Origin: Methylobacter sp. S3L5C
GTDB lineage: Bacteria > Pseudomonadota > Gammaproteobacteria > Methylococcales > Methylomonadaceae
Assembly (NCBI RefSeq): GCF_022788635.1
Contig: NZ_CP076024.1
Location: 4,069,503 to 4,133,502 of the forward strand
DNA: 64,000 nucleotides
Direction of reading: 5' to 3'
Made by a program: the position numbers and the translations under genes. Shown piece after piece: positions 29,954 through 38,712 of this stretch. Each line of letters opens with the position of its first letter. Position 1 is the stretch's first letter. The notes beneath the pieces are model-generated. The model was not told where the DNA came from. It saw only the letters and a list, made by a program, of their open reading frames with translations, and made no database searches.

Positions 29954-30910
29954 TTAAGTATATTTTTTTGCAAAGGCTGCAATAAATATTGGCAACTCAG
30001 CAAGAGGCAGATGATTAACGCCTGCTGCGCCTTTACGACCTCCACCTGTGGCAAAGGATGAACATAACTCATCAGCTCCCACTTTATTGGCTATTGGTGC
30101 CCTGACACTAACCTGATAGCCACCTTGTGAATTATAACTTAAGACGGCATGAGCACGTGTTGGACTTTCATTGGCCAGTTGATTACCGAATACACCGCTA
30201 ATTCGTCTGGCCCAAAAGGCATCCGGCAAAATATAGACGCTAACAGTAGCAGTTTGATATTCAGGCTTAATATTCCGCGCATGACTCATATCATCTTTAT
30301 ATCCCGTCAATAATTGTTCATAAATAATTTGATTATCAACGATAAAGTCAAAAGGTGATGAATAAGGAACTAATTCACGATAAAGCGCATCCGGTGCAAA
30401 ATGTAAATCACTAATACAGTTACCATAACCGTTATAGTTAATATAAATGCCCAAATTTTTAAGTTGCTGAAGTTGGTAGTCAGATAATGACAAGCTTTGG
30501 GCAGCCTGTTCTGCGCTGTCAATCAGGTTATCGCCAAAAGCTGCAGTTACCGCCCATGCCCGGTATTTTCCGCCAAGATATTGATCAACCAGTAAACTGG
30601 TACAGGTATTTGCTGCGGTATTGATAATCGTTTTGAGATTGGGGTGTTGCGGAATGTCACCTGACTCGTGGTGATCGACATAAAATACAGTAACGCCTTG
30701 CCGGAGAATTATATCCAGGGCCAGATGATTTTTTTTTAAAGAAATATCCAATACGGTAACAGAATCATTTTTTTGAACGATCAGATCTTTTAATAATTGA
30801 ATATCCCTTTTTACACCGGTAACCAACCTGGATTGAGCCGGTTGCGCCAAACGCAACTGCACAAGAGCACAGATACCATCAGCGTCGCCATTAAATATAT
30901 CAATCTGCAA
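29954..30910 (-). CDS. DHH-family phosphoesterase
   Basis: 318 residues. N-terminal DHH domain with FNGDADGICAL (metal-binding DAD), VLDIS and VDHHESG, and a C-terminal DHHA1-like region with GGGRKGAAG. Such proteins cleave phosphodiester or pyrophosphate bonds in nucleotides or oligonucleotides with Mn2+. The substrate cannot be assigned. It is 39 bp upstream of cysC on the same strand, so it may be in the same unit. Confidence 0.82.
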   Translation of the reverse strand: MQIDIFNGDADGICALVQLRLAQPAQSRLVTGVKRDIQLLKDLIVQKNDSVTVLDISLKKNHLALDIILRQGVTVFYVDHHESGDIPQHPNLKTIINTAANTCTSLLVDQYLGGKYRAWAVTAAFGDNLIDSAEQAAQSLSLSDYQLQQLKNLGIYINYNGYGNCISDLHFAPDALYRELVPYSSPFDFIVDNQIIYEQLLTGYKDDMSHARNIKPEYQTATVSVYILPDAFWARRISGVFGNQLANESPTRAHAVLSYNSQGGYQVSVRAPIANKVGADELCSSFATGGGRKGAAGVNHLPLAELPIFIAAFAKKYT

Positions 30911-31036
30911 GCTTTTCTCCTTTTTTCATGTTGGGTTTATTTTACTCGATGAATATGTCAATTGAAAAACATCATAACTGGAAAAGCTTTATTGCCTGTA
31001 GAATGCCGGTAATAAAAACAAATTATTCTGTTACTA

Positions 31037-32137
31037 ATGACCACTCACTCCTCCTATGTAAATTTACGTTTTATTTCCGAATCTTTTAAACGTTTTTTAC
31101 CCAATTCCCAAGCTGTTTCACTGGTAATTATATTGATTGTCAGTTTTGCACTCATTTATTCCTTATCCAGTATATTAATGCCTGTTTTTGCATCTATTGT
31201 GCTGGCCTATTTACTGGAAGGACTGGTGGGCAAGTCAGAAGATTTAGGAATGTCACGTTTACCTGCAGTATATCTAATTTTTTCAGGTTTTATGGCTTGC
31301 TTGGGTTTTTTATTGTTTTATTTGATGCCTATCGTTTCTCAACAAGCTGTCGAACTTATTCAAAATATTCCGGAAATTATTAACAGTGCCAAAACGGGGG
31401 TTATGCGTTTACCTGAAATGTATCCAAAATTGATTTCAGAAAGCAAATTTCAACTAATGTTGTTTGCAATTCAGCGAGAATTATTAACTTATGTTCAAAA
31501 TGGCTTGTTGTCGCTTTCAGCCGCCTCAGTCGTCGGCATAGTTAGCGCAATGATTTATTTGTTTTTGGTACCCATGATGGTTTTTTTCTTTTTGAAAGAT
31601 AAAAAGACATTAATTACCTGGTTTTTGCAATTTATGCCAAAGAACAGAAATCTGACTGTACGGGTATGGAAAGAAGTTGATATTCAGATTGGTAATTATG
31701 TGCGCGGCAAGTTTGTCGAAATATTTATTCTCTGGTTTGTCAGTTACGCAACTTTCGCAACAATGGATCTGAATTATGCCATGCTACTGGCTGTATTAAT
31801 GGGCTTACAGGTAATTATTCCTTATATTGGCGCAACGTTGGTGACTTTTCCGATACTTGGTGTCGCTTATTTTGAGTGGGGCTTAAGTGGTGATGATTTT
31901 ATGTACATAGTTATTGCATACTCGATTATCCAGGCTTTAGATGGCGTTGTGTTAGTACCGGTATTATTTTCTGAAGCTGTTAACTTGCATGCTATCGCGA
32001 TTATCGTCGCTATTTTGTTTTTTGGAGGCGTATGGGGCTTTTGGGGAGTGTTTTTTGCTATTCCCTTGGCAACTGTCGTTAAAGCGGTTTTAACTGCATG
32101 GCCACGCATTGATGATAAAACTTTGGAGACTAATTAG
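31037..32137 (+). CDS. AI-2E/PerM-family membrane transporter
   Basis: 366 residues with about seven to eight membrane segments: pairs near 25-65 and 75-100, then a long soluble insert, then a cluster from about 165 to the end with GLQVIIPYIGATLVTFP and FFGGVWGFWGVFFAIPLA, the family signature. Members transport varied small molecules or ions; the AI-2 name does not fix the substrate. It is transcribed alone, divergent from the DHH gene. Confidence 0.88.
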   Translation: MTTHSSYVNLRFISESFKRFLPNSQAVSLVIILIVSFALIYSLSSILMPVFASIVLAYLLEGLVGKSEDLGMSRLPAVYLIFSGFMACLGFLLFYLMPIVSQQAVELIQNIPEIINSAKTGVMRLPEMYPKLISESKFQLMLFAIQRELLTYVQNGLLSLSAASVVGIVSAMIYLFLVPMMVFFFLKDKKTLITWFLQFMPKNRNLTVRVWKEVDIQIGNYVRGKFVEIFILWFVSYATFATMDLNYAMLLAVLMGLQVIIPYIGATLVTFPILGVAYFEWGLSGDDFMYIVIAYSIIQALDGVVLVPVLFSEAVNLHAIAIIVAILFFGGVWGFWGVFFAIPLATVVKAVLTAWPRIDDKTLETN

Positions 32138-32160
32138 CCGATACCGACTTACTTAAAAGG

Positions 32161-33087
32161 CTAATTACCCATTAAGGTTTCAACATGAACAGCAACACTC
32201 GTCGCTAGTGCTTCAAGGTTATAACCACCTTCCAATGTGGAAATAATTCTGCCATGACAATAGCGGTCAGCAATATGCATCAATTCTTGGGTAAGCCAAC
32301 GAAAATCATCTTCTATTAGTTTAATTGATGATAACGGATCATCTTTATGAGCATCAAAGCCGGCTGAAACAAGCAATAATTCGGGTTTGAAATTTCTTAA
32401 TGCCGGTAAAATAATACTGGTGTATTTTTTTCTGAATTCGATACCGCTATCACCTGCGGTGAGAGGGACATTAACAATGTTACCAACACCAATTTCTGTT
32501 GGATAACCTGTCCCGGGATAATTGGGCATCTCATGACTGGATGCATAGAGAACATTGGGTTGATTATAAAAAGCCGCTTGTGTGCCATTGCCATGATGGA
32601 CATCAAAATCGACAATTGCAATACGCTCCAGATGATAATGACGGCGCGCATATTCAGCGGCAATCGCGACATTATTAAACAAGCAAAAACCCATCGCCAA
32701 GTCCGGTTCGGCATGATGGCCGGGCGGGCGCACCGCACAAAAAGCATTGTTTGCCTTGCCCGTCAGAACGTTATCAATGGCATCACAAACAGCACCTACC
32801 GCACGAAAAGCGGCCTCTTTTGATCCAGGCGACAATACCGTATCATGATCCAGATAATATTCGCCTTGTTTGGGTATTGCTGCCAGAATGCCCTCAATAT
32901 GAAACAATGGATGAATCAGCCTGATTTGCTGTTCGGTACCCAGTGGTGCCAGCATTCTGATTAGATTTGAAAACTCCGGAGCTTCCAAGGCACTGGTTAT
33001 GTTTCTAAGTCGATCAGGACATTCAGGGTGATCGGCACCGGTTTCATGAAAAAGAAAATCCGGATGGCTATAATAGAGTGTTGTCAT
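32161..33087 (-). CDS. Histone deacetylase-family amidohydrolase
   Basis: 308 residues of the class II HDAC/acetylpolyamine amidohydrolase fold. Active-site motifs: RPPGHHAEPD, DFDVHHGNGTQ (zinc ligands Asp and His), SAGFDAHKDDPL and EGGYNL. The zinc-dependent enzyme removes acetyl groups from polyamines, lysines or other small amides; the true substrate is not shown by sequence. The nearby aguB-like gene would make putrescine, a weak hint toward acetylpolyamines. Confidence 0.9.
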   Translation of the reverse strand: MTTLYYSHPDFLFHETGADHPECPDRLRNITSALEAPEFSNLIRMLAPLGTEQQIRLIHPLFHIEGILAAIPKQGEYYLDHDTVLSPGSKEAAFRAVGAVCDAIDNVLTGKANNAFCAVRPPGHHAEPDLAMGFCLFNNVAIAAEYARRHYHLERIAIVDFDVHHGNGTQAAFYNQPNVLYASSHEMPNYPGTGYPTEIGVGNIVNVPLTAGDSGIEFRKKYTSIILPALRNFKPELLLVSAGFDAHKDDPLSSIKLIEDDFRWLTQELMHIADRYCHGRIISTLEGGYNLEALATSVAVHVETLMGN

Positions 33088-33129
33088 AACATCTCGCTTT
33101 GGAATAAATAACCAACTTAAAGATATTAA

Positions 33130-33231
33130 TTCACCACGAAGACACGAAGTTCACGAAGTTCACGAAGTTCACGAAGTTCACGAAGTTCACGAAGAAAAAC
33201 CAAAGCAAAATCTTCGTGTCTTCGTGGTGAA
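33130..33231. repeat. CACGAAG inverted repeat holding five 9-bp tandem copies
   Basis: A 20-bp arm TTCACCACGAAGACACGAAG (33130-33149) has its exact reverse complement at 33212-33231. Directly after the left arm come five perfect copies of TTCACGAAG (33150-33194), then 17 unique bases. The unit could fold into a long hairpin. It shares its core with repeats at 11615, 26725, 41190 and 63796. Confidence 0.92.
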
Positions 33232-33251
33232 ATGTCTTAAGTTGATGTCTA

Positions 33252-33411
33252 GGAAGCTGTCCGGGAATAGAGAACCTACTGCGGAAAAGCCATTTCGGCC
33301 AGATTTTCCGCTCATTTTTGTTAAATAGAACAACTATTCGCCTCAAATGACCAAAAAATCTGACTCAAAATGGCTTTCCCTCGCTACGACTCCTATTCTC
33401 GGACAGCCTCC
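33252..33411. repeat. MITE-like element, copy 1 (160 bp)
   Basis: Ends are imperfect inverted repeats: left GGAAGCTGTCCGGGAATAGAG and right, read as reverse complement, GGAGGCTGTCCGAGAATAGGA, written here in the split parts GGAGGCTGTCC and GAGAATAGGA. Inside are the AAAAGCCATTTCGGCC and TGGCTTTCCCTCGCTAC segments, which recur in the copy at 39758-40033. It encodes nothing. Non-autonomous mobile element or REP-like mosaic; it lies 24 bp downstream of the sufT stop region. Confidence 0.7.
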
Positions 33412-33435
33412 TAGCGCACCACCCCCGGATTGATT

Positions 33436-33984
33436 TTAGTACAATCCCAACTGCAGCTGTGCCACTTCCGACATCATTTCCCTGGACCAGGGCGGATCAA
33501 GAACAACTTCTACATCAACGCTGGCAACACCCGGCAACGCACGAATACATTTTTCTACATCACCCTGTATAACCGGCCCCATACCACAACCAGGAGCCGT
33601 TAAGGTCATCATAATATGGACGGCGTTTTTATCATCATCCACAGGCTTTACGTTACAGTAATAAACCAGGCCGAGATCAACAATATTTACCGGAATTTCC
33701 GGGTCATAAACCGTTTTCATCACTTCCCAGCAATTTTTTTCAACAGCTTCAGGACTGGTTTCTGATACCAAGGTATGCAATTCAAGATGCTCTTTACCCA
33801 GAGCATCGGCATCGACACCGGCAATACGTACCATATGACCACGGTCGGTAACAACCGTGTAGTTATTACCAAGAGACTGGTGGATAGTCACTTGCTCGCC
33901 TTGTTTTAAAATATCAGGCGTACCGTCAGGGATGGTAACAATATTAACATCCCTGGTTAAAACAAAGCTTTCTCGTTCTGCCAT
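33436..33984 (-). CDS. sufT: Fe-S cluster assembly protein SufT
   Basis: 182 residues. An N-terminal extension of about 75 residues precedes a MIP18/DUF59 domain with TVYDPEIPVNIVDLGLVY and LTAPGCGMG, the pattern of SufT, which helps mature Fe-S proteins. No suf operon is adjacent. It follows yciK by 9 bp on the same strand and is likely the last gene of the ubiG-mupP-yciK-sufT run. Confidence 0.9.
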   Translation of the reverse strand: MAERESFVLTRDVNIVTIPDGTPDILKQGEQVTIHQSLGNNYTVVTDRGHMVRIAGVDADALGKEHLELHTLVSETSPEAVEKNCWEVMKTVYDPEIPVNIVDLGLVYYCNVKPVDDDKNAVHIMMTLTAPGCGMGPVIQGDVEKCIRALPGVASVDVEVVLDPPWSREMMSEVAQLQLGLY

Positions 33985-33993
33985 AATAATAAA

Positions 33994-34722
33994 TTATAAG
34001 TGAAAGGTTGGGGCCTCAATCGTCTGGCCGGTTACACCAATACTTTGAGAGCCAAATAAATACAGGTAAGCGGGGACTAATGATTCCATAGTAGGTAATT
34101 TGGCTTTATCTTCTGCCGGATAGGCCCGTTTTCTTAAGGGTGAATCAACAGCACCGGGTACCAAGATATTTACCCGAATTTTGTTGGCAGCTTCCAGCTC
34201 TTCAGCCAGTATTTTAGCCAAACCCTCCATAGCTATTTTAGACACGCCATAAGCGCCTGAGTAAGCGTGCGCTTTTCTGGCTGAAGAATCTGACGTAAAG
34301 ACAATAGAGGCGTGTTGGCTTTTTTCCAATACGGGCAATAACATCCGGGTTAATATAAAAGCGGCATTTAAATTGACGTTTAAAGTATGTCCCCACTCTT
34401 TGGTACCGAATTGGCAGAGCGGCGTAAAAGAGCTGAATTCTACTGCTGAATGTAGCAGTCCTTGCAAGGAACCGTATTCTTCATTAATTTTATTGGCCAA
34501 TTCCTGGTACTCGTTTTCATTGGCACCAGCAAGATCAAACGGATAAATAACCGGTTCGGGCGCATTTGCCGCCAAAATTGCATCGTAAACCGCTTCCAAT
34601 TTGGCAATATTTTTATCCAGTAAAATAACGTGAGCGCCGTTTTTTGCCAATGCCAAAGCCGCTGTACTACCAAGACCACCGCCAGCACCAGTAATTAAAA
34701 TAACGTGATGTTTTAGTGTCAT
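33994..34722 (-). CDS. yciK: YciK-type short-chain dehydrogenase
   Basis: 242 residues of the SDR fold: cofactor motif TGAGGGLGS at 11-19, catalytic Ser of the SDSSARK region, and YGVSK with the Tyr/Lys pair (about 159-163). The PFDLAGANENEY segment and overall pattern match YciK. Its place directly after mupP and ubiG is the order known from Pseudomonas. The substrate is unknown. The start overlaps the mupP stop by four bases. Confidence 0.88.
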   Translation of the reverse strand: MTLKHHVILITGAGGGLGSTAALALAKNGAHVILLDKNIAKLEAVYDAILAANAPEPVIYPFDLAGANENEYQELANKINEEYGSLQGLLHSAVEFSSFTPLCQFGTKEWGHTLNVNLNAAFILTRMLLPVLEKSQHASIVFTSDSSARKAHAYSGAYGVSKIAMEGLAKILAEELEAANKIRVNILVPGAVDSPLRKRAYPAEDKAKLPTMESLVPAYLYLFGSQSIGVTGQTIEAPTFHL

Positions 34723-35393
34723 AGTGCAGCGCGTATCCAGATTGCCAGTTGTTCAGGAGATTCAATCAGGGCATCAGCACCCCATGTTTCCGGCATATCG
34801 CCAGGATTAATGTAACCATAAAGAGCAGCCAGTGTTTTCATTTGGGCATTTTTTCCCGCCGTAATATCATGAGGTGCATCACCGATATAAACACATTCCT
34901 GCGGATTAACACCGGCTTTTTTGCAGGCAGCCAACATAGGTTCGACATGAGGCTTAGGGTTTCCCGTCGTATCTCCGCTGATGATGCAAGCAGCTCGATC
35001 AGTAAGTTTTAGAGCAGCCATTAGTGGATTGGTAAATCGTTCGCGCTTATTGGTCACTACGCCCCATTTCAACCCGTGCGCTTCAATAGCATCAAGCGTG
35101 TCTAACATGCCGTTAAAAAAAACCGTGTGTTCGGCAATATTATTTTGATAAAAATCAAGCATGGTTTCCAAAATATCGGCCCGGAGCGCTTCTGTTATGG
35201 ATTTATGCAAACTATTATTAATCATCGCAACAGCACCAAATGAAATACACGGCTTGACTGCCGCCGCAGTAACCGTCATAAAGCCATGCTGGCTTAAGGC
35301 TTTATTCAAACATAAAACCAGATCGGGCGCGGTATCGACCAAAGTACCGTCGAGGTCAAATAACACACAGGATAATTTGAAATCAGTCGACAT
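34719..35393 (-). CDS. mupP: HAD phosphatase, probable N-acetylmuramic acid 6-phosphate phosphatase MupP
   Basis: 224 residues. HAD motifs: FDLDGTLVDTAPDL with nucleophile Asp13, TNKRERF, and GDAPHDITAGKNA. Sequence alone also fits phosphoglycolate phosphatase (Gph); the position between ubiG and yciK is that of Pseudomonas MupP, which works in peptidoglycan recycling. I prefer MupP on context. It overlaps yciK by four bases and follows ubiG by eight. Confidence 0.85.
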   Translation of the reverse strand: MSTDFKLSCVLFDLDGTLVDTAPDLVLCLNKALSQHGFMTVTAAAVKPCISFGAVAMINNSLHKSITEALRADILETMLDFYQNNIAEHTVFFNGMLDTLDAIEAHGLKWGVVTNKRERFTNPLMAALKLTDRAACIISGDTTGNPKPHVEPMLAACKKAGVNPQECVYIGDAPHDITAGKNAQMKTLAALYGYINPGDMPETWGADALIESPEQLAIWIRAAL

Positions 35394-35401
35394 CAGAACC
35401 T

Positions 35402-36109
35402 TTATTCCGTACGTTTAAAAGCAGCGATGTAATTAACATCAATGTCTTTTCCGAGGTTAAACTGTTTATTAAACGGATTGTATTCAATCCCGACCATGCC
35501 TTGTAACTCAAGACCTGCAGCACGTGCCGACTGACTTAGCTCAGAAGGTTTGATAAAAGTTTTATAATCATGCGTACCTTTAGGCAACATCTGCAGAACA
35601 TGCTCCGCTGCAAGTATCGCTAATAAATAGGCTTTAGGTTTACGGTTGAGCGTAGAAAAAAATACCATACCGCCAGGTTTCACCAAAGTAGCACAAGCAG
35701 TAATGATCGAACCGGGATCAGGCACATGTTCCAGCATTTCCATACAAGTAACATGATCGAAACTTTCAGGCTGTTGCAATGCCAAGGCTTCAGCACTTAT
35801 TTTTTGATAATGTGCATTGACGCCCGACTCCAGACCATGCAAATCAGCAATATCAATCAATTCTTCACTGAGATCAATACCCAAGGCATCAACACCGAGT
35901 TTGGCCAAACCTTCAGTTAAAATACCGCCACCGCAACCCACATCGACAATGCGTTTACCGGCAATATCCGCATAGCGCTGGATAAATTGCAGTCGTAACG
36001 GGTTGATATCATGGAGGGTTTTAAACTCTCCTTGCATATCCCACCAGCGCTCGGCCATTGAGCCAAATTTATTGATTTCGTGCAAGTGTACGTTGTCTTT
36101 TGCTGTCAT
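35402..36109 (-). CDS. ubiG: Ubiquinone biosynthesis O-methyltransferase UbiG
   Basis: 235 residues. Performs both O-methylation steps of ubiquinone synthesis. SAM-binding motif VDVGCGGGILTEGLA at about 55-69, then EMLEHVPDPGS and the STLNRKPKAYL block, all typical. First gene of the ubiG-mupP-yciK-sufT run; a 121-bp gap separates it from lpxD upstream. Confidence 0.97.
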   Translation of the reverse strand: MTAKDNVHLHEINKFGSMAERWWDMQGEFKTLHDINPLRLQFIQRYADIAGKRIVDVGCGGGILTEGLAKLGVDALGIDLSEELIDIADLHGLESGVNAHYQKISAEALALQQPESFDHVTCMEMLEHVPDPGSIITACATLVKPGGMVFFSTLNRKPKAYLLAILAAEHVLQMLPKGTHDYKTFIKPSELSQSARAAGLELQGMVGIEYNPFNKQFNLGKDIDVNYIAAFKRTE

Positions 36110-36230
36110 CGTGCTAAACCGTTTTTTGTGTTGATATAGTTTACTATAATACTGGGTTATTCGTCATGTGTTGTTGTAACGAACGTTATTTTTTTAAGAC
36201 AGCAAGCAAAATAACCGGCCGTCTTGAACA

Positions 36231-37274
36231 CTAATCCGCTGCTTGTTCAAGCGCTTGAATTTTTGCTTCCATTAGCTTTATTTTTTTTAGTAGTTCAGGC
36301 AGTTTACTGAGTGCAATCTGCTCTTTATAAGCGGTTTTTTTGTCTTTTGCCGGACTACCAAAAACCTGAGTGCCGGCCTTTACATCACCTGCTACGCCGG
36401 AACGCGCCATTACCACAGCGCCTTGACCAATGGTGACATGATCTGCTACCCCTGAACTACCCGCCAGAATGGCATAATCTTCAATATTACAGGAGCCGGA
36501 AATACCGGTCAGGCCACACATAATGACGTTTTTCCCAACCTTGTTATTGTGGCCAATTTGCACCAAATTATCTATTTTAGTCCCTAATCCTATTAGCGTA
36601 CTTCCCAGTGCACCTCTATCAATACAGGTATTGGCACCTATCTCAACATTATCATCAATAACCACATTACCTACTTGAGGCACCTTAACGTGTACATTAT
36701 TTCTAAATTTATAACCAAACCCGTCAGCGCCAATAATTGACCCTGAATGAATAATGACATTGTTTCCTAGCACAGCATCATCGTAGATAACAGCATAGGG
36801 ATAAATTTTGCAATTTTCACCCACGGTTACATTTTTCCCAACATAAACGCCTGCCAGTATGGTACTTCCATCCCCTATAATGGCATTTTCACCAATCACG
36901 GCAAAAGGTCCGATACAAACATTAGCTCCCAATGTCACATTATTTTCAAGCACTGCCTGAGCTGAAATATTCGGAGCATAAACCCTTGCTGGATGTAGTA
37001 ACTCCACTGCCTTGATAAAACTGATCTCCGGATCAGCGCAAACCAGTAACGCCAAAGATTCAGGTATGTTATCAACGGCAAATCCTTCGGCAATAAAGCA
37101 GGCTGACGCAGTTGAATTTTTGATATGCTGGACATAGCGACGACTGGTTAACTGGGTAACCTGCCCCTCTTGTGCCGCTGTAATATCGGCTGCAGAATAA
37201 ATAGCCTTAGTTAAATCGCCCCCTACAATCTGGGCATCACAAAAATCGGCAAGCTCTTTTAAGGTAATTGACAT
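36231..37274 (-). CDS. lpxD: UDP-3-O-(3-hydroxyacyl)glucosamine N-acyltransferase LpxD
   Basis: 347 residues. N-terminal uridine-binding domain (1-100), hexapeptide beta-helix, and a C-terminal helix. The GADGFGYKF block, DRGALGST and catalytic His in [11 protein letters not shown] are family marks. It adds the second acyl chain of lipid A in the cytoplasm. As with the lpxA-like gene at 14956, it stands alone instead of in the usual bamA-skp-lpxD-fabZ-lpxA-lpxB run, so either lipid A genes are dispersed or these are extra copies. Confidence 0.93.
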   Translation of the reverse strand: MSITLKELADFCDAQIVGGDLTKAIYSAADITAAQEGQVTQLTSRRYVQHIKNSTASACFIAEGFAVDNIPESLALLVCADPEISFIKAVELLHPARVYAPNISAQAVLENNVTLGANVCIGPFAVIGENAIIGDGSTILAGVYVGKNVTVGENCKIYPYAVIYDDAVLGNNVIIHSGSIIGADGFGYKFRNNVHVKVPQVGNVVIDDNVEIGANTCIDRGALGSTLIGLGTKIDNLVQIGHNNKVGKNVIMCGLTGISGSCNIEDYAILAGSSGVADHVTIGQGAVVMARSGVAGDVKAGTQVFGSPAKDKKTAYKEQIALSKLPELLKKIKLMEAKIQALEQAAD

Positions 37275-37374
37275 AGATGTCCCTGTGGTTGTTTTGTATG
37301 GTGTAGTGTATCAAATACCGCTATTCATTGGTTTGCTATAGTCTTTTCACGACCTGAATCCCGATAATAAACGG

Positions 37375-37854
37375 TCATTGATTGCGCTGCCAGTTTCCAG
37401 ACTTGCCACCATCTTTCTGAAGTAACTGTACAGACTGGATGACCATGCCACGGTCGACGCCTTTACACATATCATAAATAGTAAGTAAGGCAATTTGAGT
37501 GGCACATAAGGCTTCAATTTCTACGCCGGTCTGACCGCTGGTTTTTACTGTGGTTTGGCAACGAATACGGTTTTTTTCAGTTTCAACCGTCAAATTTACT
37601 TCTACATGTGTGATTGACAGAGGATGGCAAAGCGGAATTAAATCTGCCGTTTTTTTACTGGCCATAATACCGGCAATTCTGGCTATAGCCAGCACATCGC
37701 CTTTTTTATGTTCACCGCGAAGAATTATCTGCAGCGTTGCCGAAAGCATTTCAATATAACCTTCAGTAATAGCGGTACGTTGAGTAATTGCTTTTCCGCC
37801 GACATCGACCATATGCGCTTCGCCAGCCTGATTAAAATGCGGTGTGTAAGTCAT
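37375..37854 (-). CDS. moaC: Cyclic pyranopterin monophosphate synthase MoaC
   Basis: 159 residues from the ATG at 37854, matching the family start ([20 protein letters not shown]); the longer frame to 37920 is AT-rich and non-conserved. No strong ribosome site is seen before the ATG. Motifs [12 protein letters not shown] and the [20 protein letters not shown] region are diagnostic. It catalyses the first committed ring-closure step of molybdenum cofactor synthesis with MoaA. It diverges from moaD with 67 bp between starts, a shared promoter region. Confidence 0.94.
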   Translation of the reverse strand: MTYTPHFNQAGEAHMVDVGGKAITQRTAITEGYIEMLSATLQIILRGEHKKGDVLAIARIAGIMASKKTADLIPLCHPLSITHVEVNLTVETEKNRIRCQTTVKTSGQTGVEIEALCATQIALLTIYDMCKGVDRGMVIQSVQLLQKDGGKSGNWQRNQ

Positions 37855-37921
37855 GTGTGTAAAATAGATAATGAAAAAAAGTGTTTTATTATCTATTGTT
37901 TCTTTAGCCCCGTGAATCATT

Positions 37922-38155
37922 ATGTCAATTAAAGTACGTTACTTTGCCAGCTTAAAAGAAAGCGTGGGTCGCCCTGAAGACCAACTAACCGTTTTAAGCT
38001 TACTAACTGTTCATGAAGTCTGGAATTGTGCCAACCCTGAGAAATCATTACCCGACAACATCCTGGCAGCAGTAAATATGGACTATGTTGACTTGGATTA
38101 CCTCGTTAAAGATGGCGATGAGGTGGCTTTTTTTCCACCAGTTACCGGAGGTTAA
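37922..38155 (+). CDS. moaD: Molybdopterin synthase sulfur carrier MoaD
   Basis: 77 residues, a ubiquitin-like fold ending in the essential Gly-Gly (FFPPVTGG). The C-terminal glycine is thiocarboxylated to deliver sulfur to the pterin. Two bases separate its stop from moaE, so the two synthase subunits are co-translated. Confidence 0.94.
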   Translation: MSIKVRYFASLKESVGRPEDQLTVLSLLTVHEVWNCANPEKSLPDNILAAVNMDYVDLDYLVKDGDEVAFFPPVTGG

Positions 38156-38157
38156 AA

Positions 38158-38610
38158 ATGACCATAAAAATTACTACCCAAGCATTTGATCCCTTTCAAG
38201 AAATTCAAACTTATCAAGCGGATAAAATAGACAATATCGGCGCTATTGGTGCAACCAGTATTTTTATAGGTACCATGCGTGACTTTAATGAAGGTGTCAC
38301 GGTTAAAGGTATGACTCTGGAATACTATCCCGGCATGACTGAAAAACAGCTGGAAAAAATTATTCTTGAAGCACAGCAGCAATGGCAACTGCTTGATAGC
38401 CTGGTCATTCATCGGGTGGGCGATATTTTGCCAACTGATGCCATCGTTTTGGTTGCTGTATGGTCATCCCACAGAGGCGATGCCTTTGATGCCAGTCGAT
38501 ATATTATGGAAGCCTTAAAATCAAAGGCACCATTTTGGAAAAAAGAACTATTGATAACTGCAGATGAGCGCTGGGTTACGCATAATAGTAATGGCTTCAA
38601 GCCTGATTAA
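38158..38610 (+). CDS. moaE: Molybdopterin synthase catalytic subunit MoaE
   Basis: 150 residues. Carries GTMRDFNEG, HRVG, VAVWSSHRGDAFDA and the lysine region KAPFWKKELL, the active-site elements of MoaE. With MoaD it converts cyclic pyranopterin monophosphate to molybdopterin. Two bases downstream of moaD; moaA is not in the window. Confidence 0.95.
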   Translation: MTIKITTQAFDPFQEIQTYQADKIDNIGAIGATSIFIGTMRDFNEGVTVKGMTLEYYPGMTEKQLEKIILEAQQQWQLLDSLVIHRVGDILPTDAIVLVAVWSSHRGDAFDASRYIMEALKSKAPFWKKELLITADERWVTHNSNGFKPD

Positions 38611-38712
38611 ATGACCAACAGTAACGGACCAGCTTCTTAATGGTCTTAACAAACTGTTACTGCTTTCGCGTTGAAAACAGCTAAAAAAAATCTGAATATA
38701 GCCATCAATCTT

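Noticed and set aside
33150-33194. Possible CRISPR array
   Set aside because: The 9-bp copies are directly adjacent with no spacers, and no cas gene is near.
33131-33346. 71-codon minus-strand ORF with FVN repeats
   Set aside because: It is simply the translation of the tandem TTCACGAAG repeat; no ribosome site or homology.
34719-35393. Phosphoglycolate phosphatase (gph)
   Set aside because: Sequence allows it, but position between ubiG and yciK favours MupP.
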